Notes: generated from the sequence alone by a model not told the origin. A DNA stretch of 64,000 nucleotides from Psychrilyobacter atlanticus DSM 19335 (GCF_000426625.1 NZ_KE384548.1:558001-622000); one strand, 5' to 3'. Shown: positions 15,631 through 24,389, counted from the stretch's first letter. Made by a program: numbers and translations.

Positions 15631-17664
15631 ATGAAGTTAATAATATGTGAAAAACCAAGTTTGGCTCTAAACATAGCTAAAGCATTAGGAAAATTTGATA
15701 AAAAAGATGGATATTTTATTGTGAATGATTATATTGTTACTTTTGCCTTTGGCCATTTATTTGAATTGAAAAATGTTACAGACTATCTAGGAGAAAAAAT
15801 AAAATGGTCAGACATTAAATTGCCATTTATACCAAAAGAATTTGAATTCCGAATAAAAAATGATGAAGGGGTAAAGAAACAATTCAAAGTAATTAAAGAT
15901 ATTATTGAAAAAAATCAAATAGAAAAAATAATAAATTGTGGAGACGCAGATCGTGAGGGACAGATAATCATAGACACGATAATCGAGCAATTGGAGTATG
16001 ACGGTCACGTAGGGAGAATGTGGTTGCCGGAACAAACAAAAGAAACTATAATGTTGAAATTACAAAATACAAAAGATAATAAAAAATATCTTTCGTTAGC
16101 TAATGAAGGCTATGCCAGAACTTATATGGATTGGCTTTTAGGAATTAACTTTACAATTTATTGTACAGTAAAAAAAGGGACATTATTAAAGGTTGGAAGA
16201 GTGATGACTCCAATTATAAAGTATATTCATGAAAGGGATTTAAAAATAAAAAAATTTAAATCTGAAAAATATATTCAATTAGTTTCTGAAGAAGATATAA
16301 AGTTAAATCTTAAACAAAAATTTTCTCCTGAAGAAAAAAATTATATTGAAGAGGTAAAGGATAAATTAAATAAGTCGGAAGCTATAGTTGTAAAAGTGAA
16401 AAAAGAAAATATAAAAAGAGTTCCTAAAAAATTATTTTCATTATCAAAACTGCAATCAGAACTTTCAAAATCTCATAAGATTAGTTTTGAAAATTCATTA
16501 AAGACTATTCAGAGTCTTTACGAGAAACAACTTATTACTTATCCAAGAACTAATACAGAGTATCTTGCTGAAAATGAGATTGAAAAAATTGAAGAGATAA
16601 TTAAAAATTATTCAGAAATTAATTTAAAAGTAGAAAAGAAAAAATCAATATTTGATGATTCTAAGATTGAAAGTCATAGTGCGATTATAGTAACAAATAA
16701 AAAAATAGATGATGTAAATCTTAATAAAGTTGAAAGTATTGTATATGACACTATACTAAATAGATTTATTTCTAATTTTTTAAATGAAGAAACTGTTATA
16801 TCTAAAACAACTTTAGAAATTAAAATTGCAGATGAAATTTTTAATTTAAAAGGAGAAGTAATAGACCAGGAAGGTTTTTTGAAATATGAACCTGAAAAAA
16901 TAACAGACAACCTTCCAAAGTTAAAAGAAGGAGATAGAATTAAAATTAATTTTAAAGAAGTTGAAAAAGAGACTATTCCGCCAAAGAAAATTAATGAGAG
17001 TAGTTTAGCTGCCTTTTTAAAGAATCCGTTTAAAACAGAAAAAACAACAGAGGATGAAGAGTATAGAGCAATTCTTGAAGGTGTTGAAATAGGTACTGAA
17101 GCTACAAGGACAGGTGTAATCACCAAATGTTTAAAAGAGGGATATATAAGTAGGCAAGGTCAAAATTTTTCTATAGAACCGAAAGGTGAGATTCTAATAG
17201 AGACCTTAAAGATATTAGAGGTAGATCTATTTAAAGAAAGAAATATTGAATTTTCAAAAAAATTGAAACGAATCAATAAAGGAGAATTATCTTTAAAAAC
17301 CCTAATTGATGAAATTTCTAAAGAATTAATAGAAACTTTATCAAAAGTTATTGAGGTTGATAAAGTCGAAGCTAATGCTGAAAAAGAGATTATAGGAAAA
17401 TGTCCAAAGTGTGGAAAGAATATTTATCAAGGAAAGACGAAAACAGATAAATTAAATTACTATTGTGAAGGATATAAAGACGGTTGTAAGTTTACTTTAT
17501 GGGAAGAAGCAAAGCATTATAAGAATTCAATAAAAATTACTAAAGCAAAAGCAAAATTATTGTTAAAGAAAAATGGAACAGCTAAATTTATGGTAGGAAA
17601 AAGTGTAAAGAAATTAAAAATAAAACTTAATGGTGATTGGGTTAATTTTGAAGAAAAATTATAG
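15631..17664 (+). CDS. topB: DNA topoisomerase III (type IA), ICE-encoded
   Basis: 677 residues. The TOPRIM domain starts at LIICEKPSLA (residues 3-12), with the acidic metal motif DADREGQ near residue 105. The active-site region LITYPRTNTEYL is near residues 302-313 with the catalytic Tyr in TYPRT. A C-terminal zinc ribbon has CPKC at about 590 and paired Cys near 610-618. Conjugative plasmids and ICEs often carry such an enzyme (TraE/TopB-like) to resolve single-strand intermediates. The start has AGGAGAG upstream. It is separated from the recombination genes by the third palindrome. Confidence 0.93.
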   Translation: MKLIICEKPSLALNIAKALGKFDKKDGYFIVNDYIVTFAFGHLFELKNVTDYLGEKIKWSDIKLPFIPKEFEFRIKNDEGVKKQFKVIKDIIEKNQIEKIINCGDADREGQIIIDTIIEQLEYDGHVGRMWLPEQTKETIMLKLQNTKDNKKYLSLANEGYARTYMDWLLGINFTIYCTVKKGTLLKVGRVMTPIIKYIHERDLKIKKFKSEKYIQLVSEEDIKLNLKQKFSPEEKNYIEEVKDKLNKSEAIVVKVKKENIKRVPKKLFSLSKLQSELSKSHKISFENSLKTIQSLYEKQLITYPRTNTEYLAENEIEKIEEIIKNYSEINLKVEKKKSIFDDSKIESHSAIIVTNKKIDDVNLNKVESIVYDTILNRFISNFLNEETVISKTTLEIKIADEIFNLKGEVIDQEGFLKYEPEKITDNLPKLKEGDRIKINFKEVEKETIPPKKINESSLAAFLKNPFKTEKTTEDEEYRAILEGVEIGTEATRTGVITKCLKEGYISRQGQNFSIEPKGEILIETLKILEVDLFKERNIEFSKKLKRINKGELSLKTLIDEISKELIETLSKVIEVDKVEANAEKEIIGKCPKCGKNIYQGKTKTDKLNYYCEGYKDGCKFTLWEEAKHYKNSIKITKAKAKLLLKKNGTAKFMVGKSVKKLKIKLNGDWVNFEEKL

Positions 17665-17680
17665 ATTTTTATGAATTTTC

Positions 17681-17699
17681 ATTTCGGAAGTTACGAAAT
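17681..17699. promoter_or_regulatory. 19-bp palindrome, ICE site 3 (one mismatch)
   Basis: ATTTCGGAAGTTACGAAAT. Its reverse complement matches sites 1 and 2 at 18 of 19 bases. It lies 17 bases after the topoisomerase stop and about 100 bases before the excisionase-like gene. Weaker dyad symmetry extends outward on both sides (TATGA left, TCATA right). The position suits control of excision/integration genes. Confidence 0.6.
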
Positions 17700-17797
17700 T
17701 GAAAAAAGATCATAGAGGGGGGGATTAAAGAGTTGTCAAAGATAAAGAAAAGGGATGGTGAAATAAAGATAATTTAAAATTAGTATAGGAGGTAGAG

Positions 17798-17968
17798 ATG
17801 AAGGATTTCTATAGAAAAGAAGATTTAATGAAGATTTTAGATATATCGGAAAATACAGCGTATAAGATAATAAGAGAGTTAAATGCAGAGCTAAAAGAGC
17901 AGGGGTATAAAACTATTTGTGGCAGGTTGCATAGAAAATACTTTGATAAACGTTATAGGAATAATTAG
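17798..17968 (+). CDS. Excisionase-like small helix-turn-helix protein
   Basis: 56 residues starting MKDFYRKEDLMKILDISENT and ending KRYRNN. The pattern (Tyr, K-x-D/E-L, a short helix, I-S-x-x-T-A-Y-K-I-I-R-x-L) is that of winged-helix Xis/MerR-like DNA-binding proteins, with a basic C-terminus. AGGAGG at 17787-17792 supports the ATG. It is four bases upstream of the integrase start, the usual xis-int arrangement. Excisionases bend DNA at att sites to favour excision. Confidence 0.75.
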   Translation: MKDFYRKEDLMKILDISENTAYKIIRELNAELKEQGYKTICGRLHRKYFDKRYRNN

Positions 17969-17971
17969 TTT

Positions 17972-19048
17972 ATGAGTGTATATAAAGATAAGATAAGGAA
18001 TAGCTGGTATGTAGAAATAAGGTATAAAACCTATAATAATGAACATAAAAAAAAGAAAAAAAGAGGCTTTAAAACAAAAAAGGAAGCCAAGGAGTGGGAA
18101 ATTAAATTTATTTCTCAAGAAAAAGAGACAAGCTCAATGTTAGGTTTTAAACAATTAGCAGAAATTTATTTAGAAGATATAGAGGTAAGGGTAAAAGCTA
18201 GTACATTTGCAAGAAAAAAAAGAGTATTTAACGGGAAGCTTATACCGTATTTCAAAGATAAATTAATCCAGGATATAACACCTGCAGCTATAAAAAAATG
18301 GCAAAACCACGAATTAAAAAATGAATATACAAAAAGTTATTTTAAAACCTTACAAAAAGAATTGAGTGCAATATTTAATTATGCGGTTAAATTTTATGGA
18401 GTCAAAGAAAATCCTGTTAGAGTAACCGGAGGAGTCCAGGAGTCACCTTTATTAAAAGATAAAAAAGCAACCAATATAATAACTCCTGAAATATACAAAA
18501 GGTTTATAAGGGAGATTAAAACATTTGATAATAGTGAAATTTCACTTATATTTTCTCTACTGTATTACACTGGTTGTCGGATAGGTGAAGTATTGGCTCT
18601 AAATAGAAAAGATATAAATTTTAATGATGGAAGTATAAAGATAAATAAGACATATTCAAAAATTGATAAAAAAGGGTATATTACAAAACCAAAAACTAAA
18701 TCATCAGTTAGAGTTATAAAAGTTCCAGATTTTTTGATGGATGATTTAAAGGTATATATAGATACTCTGTATGACAAGGAAATAAAAAGAATTTTTCAAG
18801 TTAGTAGAACCAATTTACATAGACGTAAAAATTTGACAATAAAAAAATTGAAACTAAAACAATTCAGCCTACATGATTTTAGGCATAGCCACGCTTCAAT
18901 ACTTTTTCAAAGCGGAGTAAACATTGTTAAAATTTCAAAAAGATTAGGTCATGAAAGTATAAAGATGACCTTAGATACATATTCACATTTAGTAGATACT
19001 GATGAAGATAAGGTGTTAGAAGTTTTAAATAAATTAAACAATATTTAA
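17972..19048 (+). CDS. int: Tyrosine recombinase (ICE integrase)
   Basis: 358 residues. An N-terminal arm-binding domain (SVYKDKIRNSWYVEIRYKTY, residues 2-50) precedes a SAM-like core-binding domain (about 55-150) and a catalytic domain. Catalytic residues visible are Arg in TGCRIGEVLAL (near 200), His-x-x-Arg in HDFRHSHAS (near 300), His in RLGHESIKMT and the nucleophile Tyr in LDTYSHL (near 336). This Tn916/phage-like integrase would recombine at the adjacent tRNA-Arg 3' end, 67 bases beyond its stop. Confidence 0.95.
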   Translation: MSVYKDKIRNSWYVEIRYKTYNNEHKKKKKRGFKTKKEAKEWEIKFISQEKETSSMLGFKQLAEIYLEDIEVRVKASTFARKKRVFNGKLIPYFKDKLIQDITPAAIKKWQNHELKNEYTKSYFKTLQKELSAIFNYAVKFYGVKENPVRVTGGVQESPLLKDKKATNIITPEIYKRFIREIKTFDNSEISLIFSLLYYTGCRIGEVLALNRKDINFNDGSIKINKTYSKIDKKGYITKPKTKSSVRVIKVPDFLMDDLKVYIDTLYDKEIKRIFQVSRTNLHRRKNLTIKKLKLKQFSLHDFRHSHASILFQSGVNIVKISKRLGHESIKMTLDTYSHLVDTDEDKVLEVLNKLNNI

Positions 19049-19140
19049 ACTTTTGTCCCCAAATTGTCTCCACAGATTTATAAGCTCAATAAACGCAATT
19101 GTTAAAATCAAAAATGGCGCACCTAATAGGAATCGAACCC
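19049..19140. other. Candidate ICE attachment site (right junction)
   Basis: The interval contains the end of the integrase region and the 3' end of the tRNA-Arg gene, which faces the element. Integrases of this type recombine within the tRNA 3' half, which restores an intact gene on the side with the promoter, as seen here. The core sequence cannot be defined because the opposite junction lies outside the window. Confidence 0.55.
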
Positions 19141-19191
19141 ATAACCCTCTGATCCGAAGTCAGATGCTCTATCCAATTGAGCTATAGATGC
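19115..19191 (-). tRNA. tRNA-Arg (anticodon TCG)
   Basis: The minus strand gives a full cloverleaf: acceptor stem GCATCTA/TAGGTGC (with a G-T pair), D arm AGCTCAATTGGATAGAGC, anticodon stem TCTGA/TCAGA with loop CTTCGGA (anticodon TCG), T arm containing GGGTTCGATTCC, and an encoded CCA end at 19115-19117. The 5' end is at 19191. It serves as the integration target of the ICE. Confidence 0.95.
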
Positions 19192-19206
19192 AAACCAAGT
19201 AGGGTT

Positions 19207-19235
19207 AGTTTACCTTAATTACAGTGTTATGTCAA
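19207..19235 (-). promoter_or_regulatory. Promoter of tRNA-Arg
   Basis: On the minus strand, TTGACA (19235-19230), a 17-base spacer and TAAACT (19212-19207) lie 15 bases before the tRNA 5' end. It is a consensus sigma-70-type -35 box with an acceptable -10 box. Confidence 0.75.
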
Positions 19236-19273
19236 CCAGAATTATTAATGAGGTTTAAGATTGGAGGGGAAAT

Positions 19274-20587
19274 ATGAAAAAACTATATATAATATTAATT
19301 ATAATAGCATCTCTCTATGGTTGTAGTGCTAAAGAGGTAGTTCTTCCTGTAGAGATAAAATTAACAGTAATAGAAAATACAGAGACGGAGGAGAGTATAC
19401 CTGTAGAATTAAAAACATTACCACTATATCAAAAAAAAATTGAATATACTGGAGAGTTACCACCAGTAGATTATTTGTTCACTAACTCCAAAGTTAATAT
19501 AAGGAGTGAGGCATCGATAAATGGAAGGATCTTAGGTAGGACAAAGGTCAAAGAAAAAATAGAGGTTTTAGGAAGGGTAAACGGAGACAGGATTAGAAAT
19601 AATAGGTTATGGTATAAGGTAAGATATAAAAATTATAGTGGATATCTCCATTCTTCTGTAATTGTGAAAAGAGAGTTTAGGTTCGAAGAGATGGCAAAAA
19701 GAGCAAGAAATTTAGATCTTTTTATTGCAGAAGCCGAGGTAAATAACTGGAGTACTGAAAGAATCATCCAGTACGCTCCGGGTTCTAGTGAGGAAGAGGG
19801 AACTCCTGTAGATGAGTACGGAAATAGGGGAGAGCAGAGTATTATAGGTATCTATACAAATCCAAGTGGGAAAAATTCTTTGAGACATCTTTCAGATGGA
19901 AGAATTATTGCTATAAAGGGGAAAGTTCAAGGAAAAGATCTTATAAGAATTCCAGATTCAATGAGAAAATATAGAATAGAGAGCGGGAACACTCGAAAGA
20001 TTAATTTAGATAAAGGTATAAATAGAATTATAGTGATTGATTTGAAGAATCAAAATCAAGGTATCTTTTTAAAAGAAGATGACGTGTGGCAGCTAATCTC
20101 ATATTCGTTGATTACAAGCGGTATAAATAATAATCGTGATTCGTATGAAACTCCAAAAGGTTATTTTTTAGTCGGAAACACAGTGAGACAAGTTATTTTT
20201 CCCTATGAAGAAAAAGTAAAAAAAGAAGATCTTGGTGAGGGAGTTGTTGAAAATATAACAGAAGAAGGGTTAAATGAAGATGATTATGAAGTAGTAAAAA
20301 AATATTCTAGAGCTAACTACGGAATAAGGTTTAGTGGAGGTGGTTATATTCATGGGATCCCGTTAAAGGATGATATAGTGGAGGAACTTGGGAATGAAAA
20401 AGCTGTAAAAGAAAGAAAAGAAAGAGCAATAATCACGTTGGGAACATATAAAAGGTCCCATAAATGCGTTAGGAGTCCAGAGGAACACGAAAGTTTTTTA
20501 TACCATGACTTTGTAGGTTATGATCCAAAATATGAGGGGAAGTGGTGGAGAATTCCGAGGCAGAATGTAGCAGTTATTGTATTTTAA
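19274..20587 (+). CDS. Lipoprotein with SH3b and L,D-transpeptidase (YkuD) domains
   Basis: 437 residues. The lipobox SLYGC places the lipidated Cys near residue 17. An SH3b domain spans about 73-120 (SKVNIRSEASINGRILG ... GYLHSSVIV) and probably binds peptidoglycan. The C-terminal third is YkuD-like: IIVIDLKNQNQGIFL near 255, GGGYIHGIPL near 355 and the catalytic SHKCVR near 395, in place of the usual SHGC[VI]R. L,D-transpeptidases cross-link peptidoglycan or attach proteins to it. It stands alone downstream of the tRNA. Gly-to-Lys in the catalytic motif is unusual but His, Cys and Arg are kept. Confidence 0.85.
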   Translation: MKKLYIILIIIASLYGCSAKEVVLPVEIKLTVIENTETEESIPVELKTLPLYQKKIEYTGELPPVDYLFTNSKVNIRSEASINGRILGRTKVKEKIEVLGRVNGDRIRNNRLWYKVRYKNYSGYLHSSVIVKREFRFEEMAKRARNLDLFIAEAEVNNWSTERIIQYAPGSSEEEGTPVDEYGNRGEQSIIGIYTNPSGKNSLRHLSDGRIIAIKGKVQGKDLIRIPDSMRKYRIESGNTRKINLDKGINRIIVIDLKNQNQGIFLKEDDVWQLISYSLITSGINNNRDSYETPKGYFLVGNTVRQVIFPYEEKVKKEDLGEGVVENITEEGLNEDDYEVVKKYSRANYGIRFSGGGYIHGIPLKDDIVEELGNEKAVKERKERAIITLGTYKRSHKCVRSPEEHESFLYHDFVGYDPKYEGKWWRIPRQNVAVIVF

Positions 20588-20657
20588 AGATAAAAATTCT
20601 AATTTAAAAATAATGTCAGTAGAATATCATTGATTATTAAGATATGGAGGGGATAGG

Positions 20658-22715
20658 ATGAAAAATTATGATATTGATAAGATAAGAAATATTATATTTT
20701 TAGGACATGGGGGAAGCGGTAAAACCACTATTACTGAAGCTCTTTTAAATGTAGCTGGAGTGACCAATAGAATGGGAAATATTGAGGAAGGAAATACGAT
20801 TTCAGATTTTGAAAAGGAGGAGATCCACAGAGGTTTTTCTATAAATACGTCTGTTATACCTATAGAATATTGTGGAAACAAATATAATATCTTAGACACA
20901 CCTGGCCACTTTGATTTTAAAGGGGAAGTCAGTGCTGCACTCAGAGTAGCTGGAGGAGCAGTTCTTGTGGTAGATGCCACTTCTGGAATTGAGGTAGGAA
21001 CAGAAAAAGCTAATAAAGTATTGGAAGAGAAAAAAATTCCAAGGGTAATCTTCATAAATAAGATGGATAAAGGATTCATTCAATACACTAAAATATTGGA
21101 GGAGCTAAAGGATACTTTTGGAAAAAAAATAGCGCCATTTTGTGTACCTATAGGTGAGAAGGAGAGCTTTGAAGGATTTGTAAATGTAGTAGATCTAAAG
21201 GGAAGAAAATTTGATGGAAAAGCCTGTGTAGATTCAGAAATTCCTGAAGGGATGCAGATTTCTTCCATAAGGGAGATGTTAGTAGAAGCTGTAGCAGAAT
21301 CTAATGAAGAGCTAATGGAGAAATTCTTTAATGGGGAGGAGTTTACAGAAGAAGAGATTCACACTGGTCTTCATGCAGGTATTGTAAATGGAGACATAAT
21401 ACCGGTATTAGTAGGATCAGCTGTTAATTCTATAGGTATTCATACTCTATTTGATACATTTTTAAATTACATGCCTACTCCAAACGAGATGCAAGATGGA
21501 GAGAGAGTAGGGGAAGATCCTAAAACGTCTGAACTTAAAATTAAAAAGGTAGCTGTTGATGATACATTTTCTGCTATTGTATTTAAGACAATAGTAGATC
21601 CATTTGTAGGGAGGATATCGTTATTTAAGGTAAATTCTGGAGTATTAAAAACAGATATGGAAATATTTAATACAAATAAGAATAAGAAAGAAAAAATATC
21701 TAATTTGTTTTTTCTCAGGGGAATAAATCAAATAAATATTGATGAAATAAGAGCTGGAGATATTGGTGGGACTACCAAGCTGCAGCACACTCAAACAGGG
21801 GATACACTCTGTGATCTAAAGGATCCTATCCTCTATCCTGCTATTGATTTTCCTGAACCATGTCTCTATCTGGCTGTAGAACCGATCAATAAAAGTGATG
21901 ATGAGAAGATAAGTACCCTCCTACAAAAACTGACTGATGAGGATCCGACTTTTAAAGTCGAAAGAAATTATGAAACTAAACAGTTGTTGATAGGAGGACA
22001 GGGGGAGAAACATCTCCAAGTTATAACTCATAAACTACAAAATAAATTTGGAGTAAACAGTGCCACGTCTGAACCTAAGATAAGTTACAGGGAGACTATT
22101 AAGGGTATGATAGAGGTTCAGGGGAAACATAAAAAACAAACTGGTGGATCGGGTCAATATGGAGATGTACATATAAGATTTGAACCGAGTAATGAAAAAT
22201 TTGAATTTGTAGATAAGGTAAAAGGTGGGACGGTTCCAAAACAGTATATACCAGCAGTAGAAAAAGGTATCGTCGAAGCAAGTCAAAAGGGAATTTTGGC
22301 AGGGTACCCATTGATTAACTTTAAAGCTACTCTTTTAGATGGTTCTTACCATTCTGTAGATTCAAATGAACTTTCTTTTAAAATGGCAGCGATGCTTGCT
22401 TACAGGCTGGGGATGCCTAAAGCTAAACCTGTAATTTTAGAACCAATAATGCAGGTAGAAGTCTTAGTACCCAATGATTATTTAGGAGATGTAATAGGTG
22501 ACTTAAACAAAAGAAGAGGTAAAATACTTGGAATAATACCCCTTGGAGATCAACAGAGGATAAGTGTAGAGGCTCCTCAGAGAGAGATGCTAAAGTATAC
22601 TACCGATCTGAGAGCTCTTACTCAGGCTAAGGGAGAATTTACTCTGGAATTTAAAAACTTTGAGGAACTACCAGAAAAGATCAGTGAAAAAATAATTTTA
22701 CAAAATAAAGCATAA
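20658..22715 (+). CDS. Elongation factor G-like GTPase (EF-G paralogue)
   Basis: 685 residues, similar in length to EF-G. G1 is GHGGSGKTT (about 16-24) instead of AHIDAGKTT, with DTPGHFDF near 79 and NKMDK near 133. EF-G domains II-V follow, including GGSGQYGDVHIRFEP in domain IV (near 497) and the C-terminal PNDYLGDVIGDLNKRRGKI. The variant G1 and divergent sequence suggest the EF-G-like paralogue group often present beside a canonical fusA, rather than the main translocase. A terminator follows, so it is probably a single-gene unit. Confidence 0.88.
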   Translation: MKNYDIDKIRNIIFLGHGGSGKTTITEALLNVAGVTNRMGNIEEGNTISDFEKEEIHRGFSINTSVIPIEYCGNKYNILDTPGHFDFKGEVSAALRVAGGAVLVVDATSGIEVGTEKANKVLEEKKIPRVIFINKMDKGFIQYTKILEELKDTFGKKIAPFCVPIGEKESFEGFVNVVDLKGRKFDGKACVDSEIPEGMQISSIREMLVEAVAESNEELMEKFFNGEEFTEEEIHTGLHAGIVNGDIIPVLVGSAVNSIGIHTLFDTFLNYMPTPNEMQDGERVGEDPKTSELKIKKVAVDDTFSAIVFKTIVDPFVGRISLFKVNSGVLKTDMEIFNTNKNKKEKISNLFFLRGINQINIDEIRAGDIGGTTKLQHTQTGDTLCDLKDPILYPAIDFPEPCLYLAVEPINKSDDEKISTLLQKLTDEDPTFKVERNYETKQLLIGGQGEKHLQVITHKLQNKFGVNSATSEPKISYRETIKGMIEVQGKHKKQTGGSGQYGDVHIRFEPSNEKFEFVDKVKGGTVPKQYIPAVEKGIVEASQKGILAGYPLINFKATLLDGSYHSVDSNELSFKMAAMLAYRLGMPKAKPVILEPIMQVEVLVPNDYLGDVIGDLNKRRGKILGIIPLGDQQRISVEAPQREMLKYTTDLRALTQAKGEFTLEFKNFEELPEKISEKIILQNKA

Positions 22716-22732
22716 AACATAGACAAAAAAAT

Positions 22733-22779
22733 AAAAACCTGTGAAACTGGCACTAAAAAGTGTTTTCACAGGTTTTTTT
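22733..22779 (+). terminator. Rho-independent terminator
   Basis: AAAACCTGTGAAA pairs with TTTCACAGGTTTT around a loop that itself contains a small CACT/AGTG hairpin, followed by seven T residues. It ends the EF-G-like gene. Confidence 0.88.
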
Positions 22780-22816
22780 ATACTCTAAAAATAAAAAGCA
22801 GGTTTAATTTAAAAGA

Positions 22817-23260
22817 TTAAAAATCATTGTTTGATTCTAGGTGAATATATTCAAAAATTTTATCTATTAATTTCCTTCCTTTTAGAATGAATAAAAATCC
22901 AGCGAATAACCCTAATAGGTCTATAAAAATATCAAAAAAATTAGAATCTCTCCCTAAATTAAAACTTTGTAAATACTCATCTAAAAATGGAATAAAAATA
23001 GACAAAATAAGGAGTTTTTTGTCAAGTTTCGTGCCTATGACTCCCAAACAGAAATATAGTGTAAAATGTGCTATTTTTCTTATAAAATTATGAAAGAAAA
23101 AATAATTTTCAGTTTGATAAATAATGTCATGTTTTGTTATTATTCCTATCCATATGAGTATATTATCTGAAATAGTTGAAGAATCAGATTTTGATTGAGA
23201 TGAGAATAAAAAAATTATAATAATAAATGAAATAAATAGTAATTTTGTGATTTTTTTCAT
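22817..23260 (-). CDS. VanZ-like membrane protein
   Basis: 147 residues, with four hydrophobic segments and the VanZ-family motifs RKIAHFTLYFCLG (about 61-73) and DEYLQSFNLGRDSNFFDIFIDLLG (about 94-117). VanZ proteins are small membrane proteins of uncertain biochemical role, first known from teicoplanin resistance clusters. The gene is divergent from the exopolysaccharide operon, with GGAGAA upstream of the start. No other resistance gene is near. Confidence 0.8.
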   Translation of the reverse strand: MKKITKLLFISFIIIIFLFSSQSKSDSSTISDNILIWIGIITKHDIIYQTENYFFFHNFIRKIAHFTLYFCLGVIGTKLDKKLLILSIFIPFLDEYLQSFNLGRDSNFFDIFIDLLGLFAGFLFILKGRKLIDKIFEYIHLESNNDF

Positions 23261-23299
23261 AGTTTTCTCCTTTTAATAACTTTTAGTATATAGACACTG

Positions 23300-23305
23300 T
23301 ATAAT
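23300..23305 (+). promoter_or_regulatory. -10 box of the exopolysaccharide operon promoter
   Basis: A perfect TATAAT preceded by TG lies about 120 bases upstream of the first glycosyltransferase gene. The -35 region is poor. A transcript from here would start just ahead of the leader hairpin at 23323-23360. Confidence 0.45.
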
Positions 23306-23322
23306 ATTTTCGAAAAAAGCTA

Positions 23323-23360
23323 TAAAATCCTTTTATATTGATCTTTATAAAAGGATTTTA
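23323..23360. promoter_or_regulatory. Leader hairpin of the exopolysaccharide operon
   Basis: TAAAATCCTTTTATA (23323-23337) and its exact inverse (23346-23360) form a 15-bp stem with an 8-base loop in the presumed 5' leader. No T-run follows on the plus strand, so it is not a standard terminator there. It could be an operator, a stabilising 5' hairpin or a terminator for the opposite-strand side. Confidence 0.5.
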
Positions 23361-23425
23361 CACCTAACTAAGGTAAATAATGGAAAGAAAGATTTTAAAA
23401 GATATTTTATATGGCAGGTGACAAT

Positions 23426-24385
23426 ATGGAGATAGATTTTGTATTAATAGGTTTAAATAGTGAAAAAACAATTGAAAGTTGTGTTAAGAGTATTAAAGAA
23501 GTAAGTGAATTTTTAAACAGATATACCCTTAAATATGTAGACGGAGGATCTACAGATAATACATTAACCTTGGTAAATAAAATTGATAATTTAAAAATAT
23601 TGCATTCTATGGGAGATCCGACACCGGGGAAACAGCGAAATATAGGTTTTAAAGATGGATCATTGGAATATGTTATGTTTTTAGATTCAGATACACTTTT
23701 AATGGAGGGTTTTTTAGAAAGAGCATTGGATAGTATAAAAAAATCAGAAATAGCTGCAGTTTGCGGTAGGAGGGATGAGATATATCCAAATAAGACAAAG
23801 TATAACTATATCTCTAACATTGACTGGAACCCTTCCTTTGGGGAAGTAGAAGCTTTTGGAGGAGATGTATTGATGAAAAGATCAGTGCTATCTAAACTAG
23901 GGGGATATGATGAAGTCTTGGTAGGAGGAGAAGATCCAGAATTCTCTCGACGAATTTTAAAAGATAGATATAAAATAATTCGATTAGATATACCCATGAC
24001 AAAACACGACATAGATATGCATACTCTTAAACAGTATTTTAAAAGAGGATATCGTACTGGATATGGATATGCTGCAGTGAATAAAATACATCCAGAATTT
24101 TGGGGTCATGAAATTAAAAGAATTTTAATCAGGGGAGGACTTAGTTTTATGTTTTTGTCCCTCATACCCTATAACTCTATTTTTTTGGTGTTTTTATTAT
24201 TAATCTTATTTCGGCCTAGATTATCACTAGTTAAATACTTTGAGGAAAATCTAAACTTAGATAAAGAGAGTGCAACGTTATATTCACTTCATGCATCGGT
24301 TATTGTAATCCCAGAATTTCTAGGACTTGTAAGGTTTTATTTAGGACAAGTCTTAAGTAGACCACTAAAAAACAAAAGGAAGTGA
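23426..24385 (+). CDS. Family 2 glycosyltransferase
   Basis: 319 residues from the ATG at 23426, which has AGGTG six bases upstream; the ATG at 23411 lacks a site. A GT-A fold begins IDFVLIGLNSEKTIESCV, with VDGGSTDNT near residue 45, FLDSDT (DxD motif) near 90 and GGYDEVLVGGEDPEFSRR near 165. One or two C-terminal hydrophobic segments (about 230-260) suggest membrane association. It transfers a sugar to a lipid-linked repeat unit; donor and acceptor are unknown. First gene of the exopolysaccharide operon. Confidence 0.88.
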   Translation: MEIDFVLIGLNSEKTIESCVKSIKEVSEFLNRYTLKYVDGGSTDNTLTLVNKIDNLKILHSMGDPTPGKQRNIGFKDGSLEYVMFLDSDTLLMEGFLERALDSIKKSEIAAVCGRRDEIYPNKTKYNYISNIDWNPSFGEVEAFGGDVLMKRSVLSKLGGYDEVLVGGEDPEFSRRILKDRYKIIRLDIPMTKHDIDMHTLKQYFKRGYRTGYGYAAVNKIHPEFWGHEIKRILIRGGLSFMFLSLIPYNSIFLVFLLLILFRPRLSLVKYFEENLNLDKESATLYSLHASVIVIPEFLGLVRFYLGQVLSRPLKNKRK

Positions 24386-24389
24386 AAAA

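Noticed and set aside
17733-17777. 14-codon frame with a G-rich ribosome-binding site between the third palindrome and the excisionase gene
   Set aside because: Too short to support as a gene; the peptide faintly resembles the start of an ATP-cone domain but could be chance.
19058-19076. Short direct repeat TTGTCCCC/TTGTCTCC after the integrase as arm-type integrase sites
   Set aside because: Two imperfect 8-base matches are not enough without further copies near the other att site.
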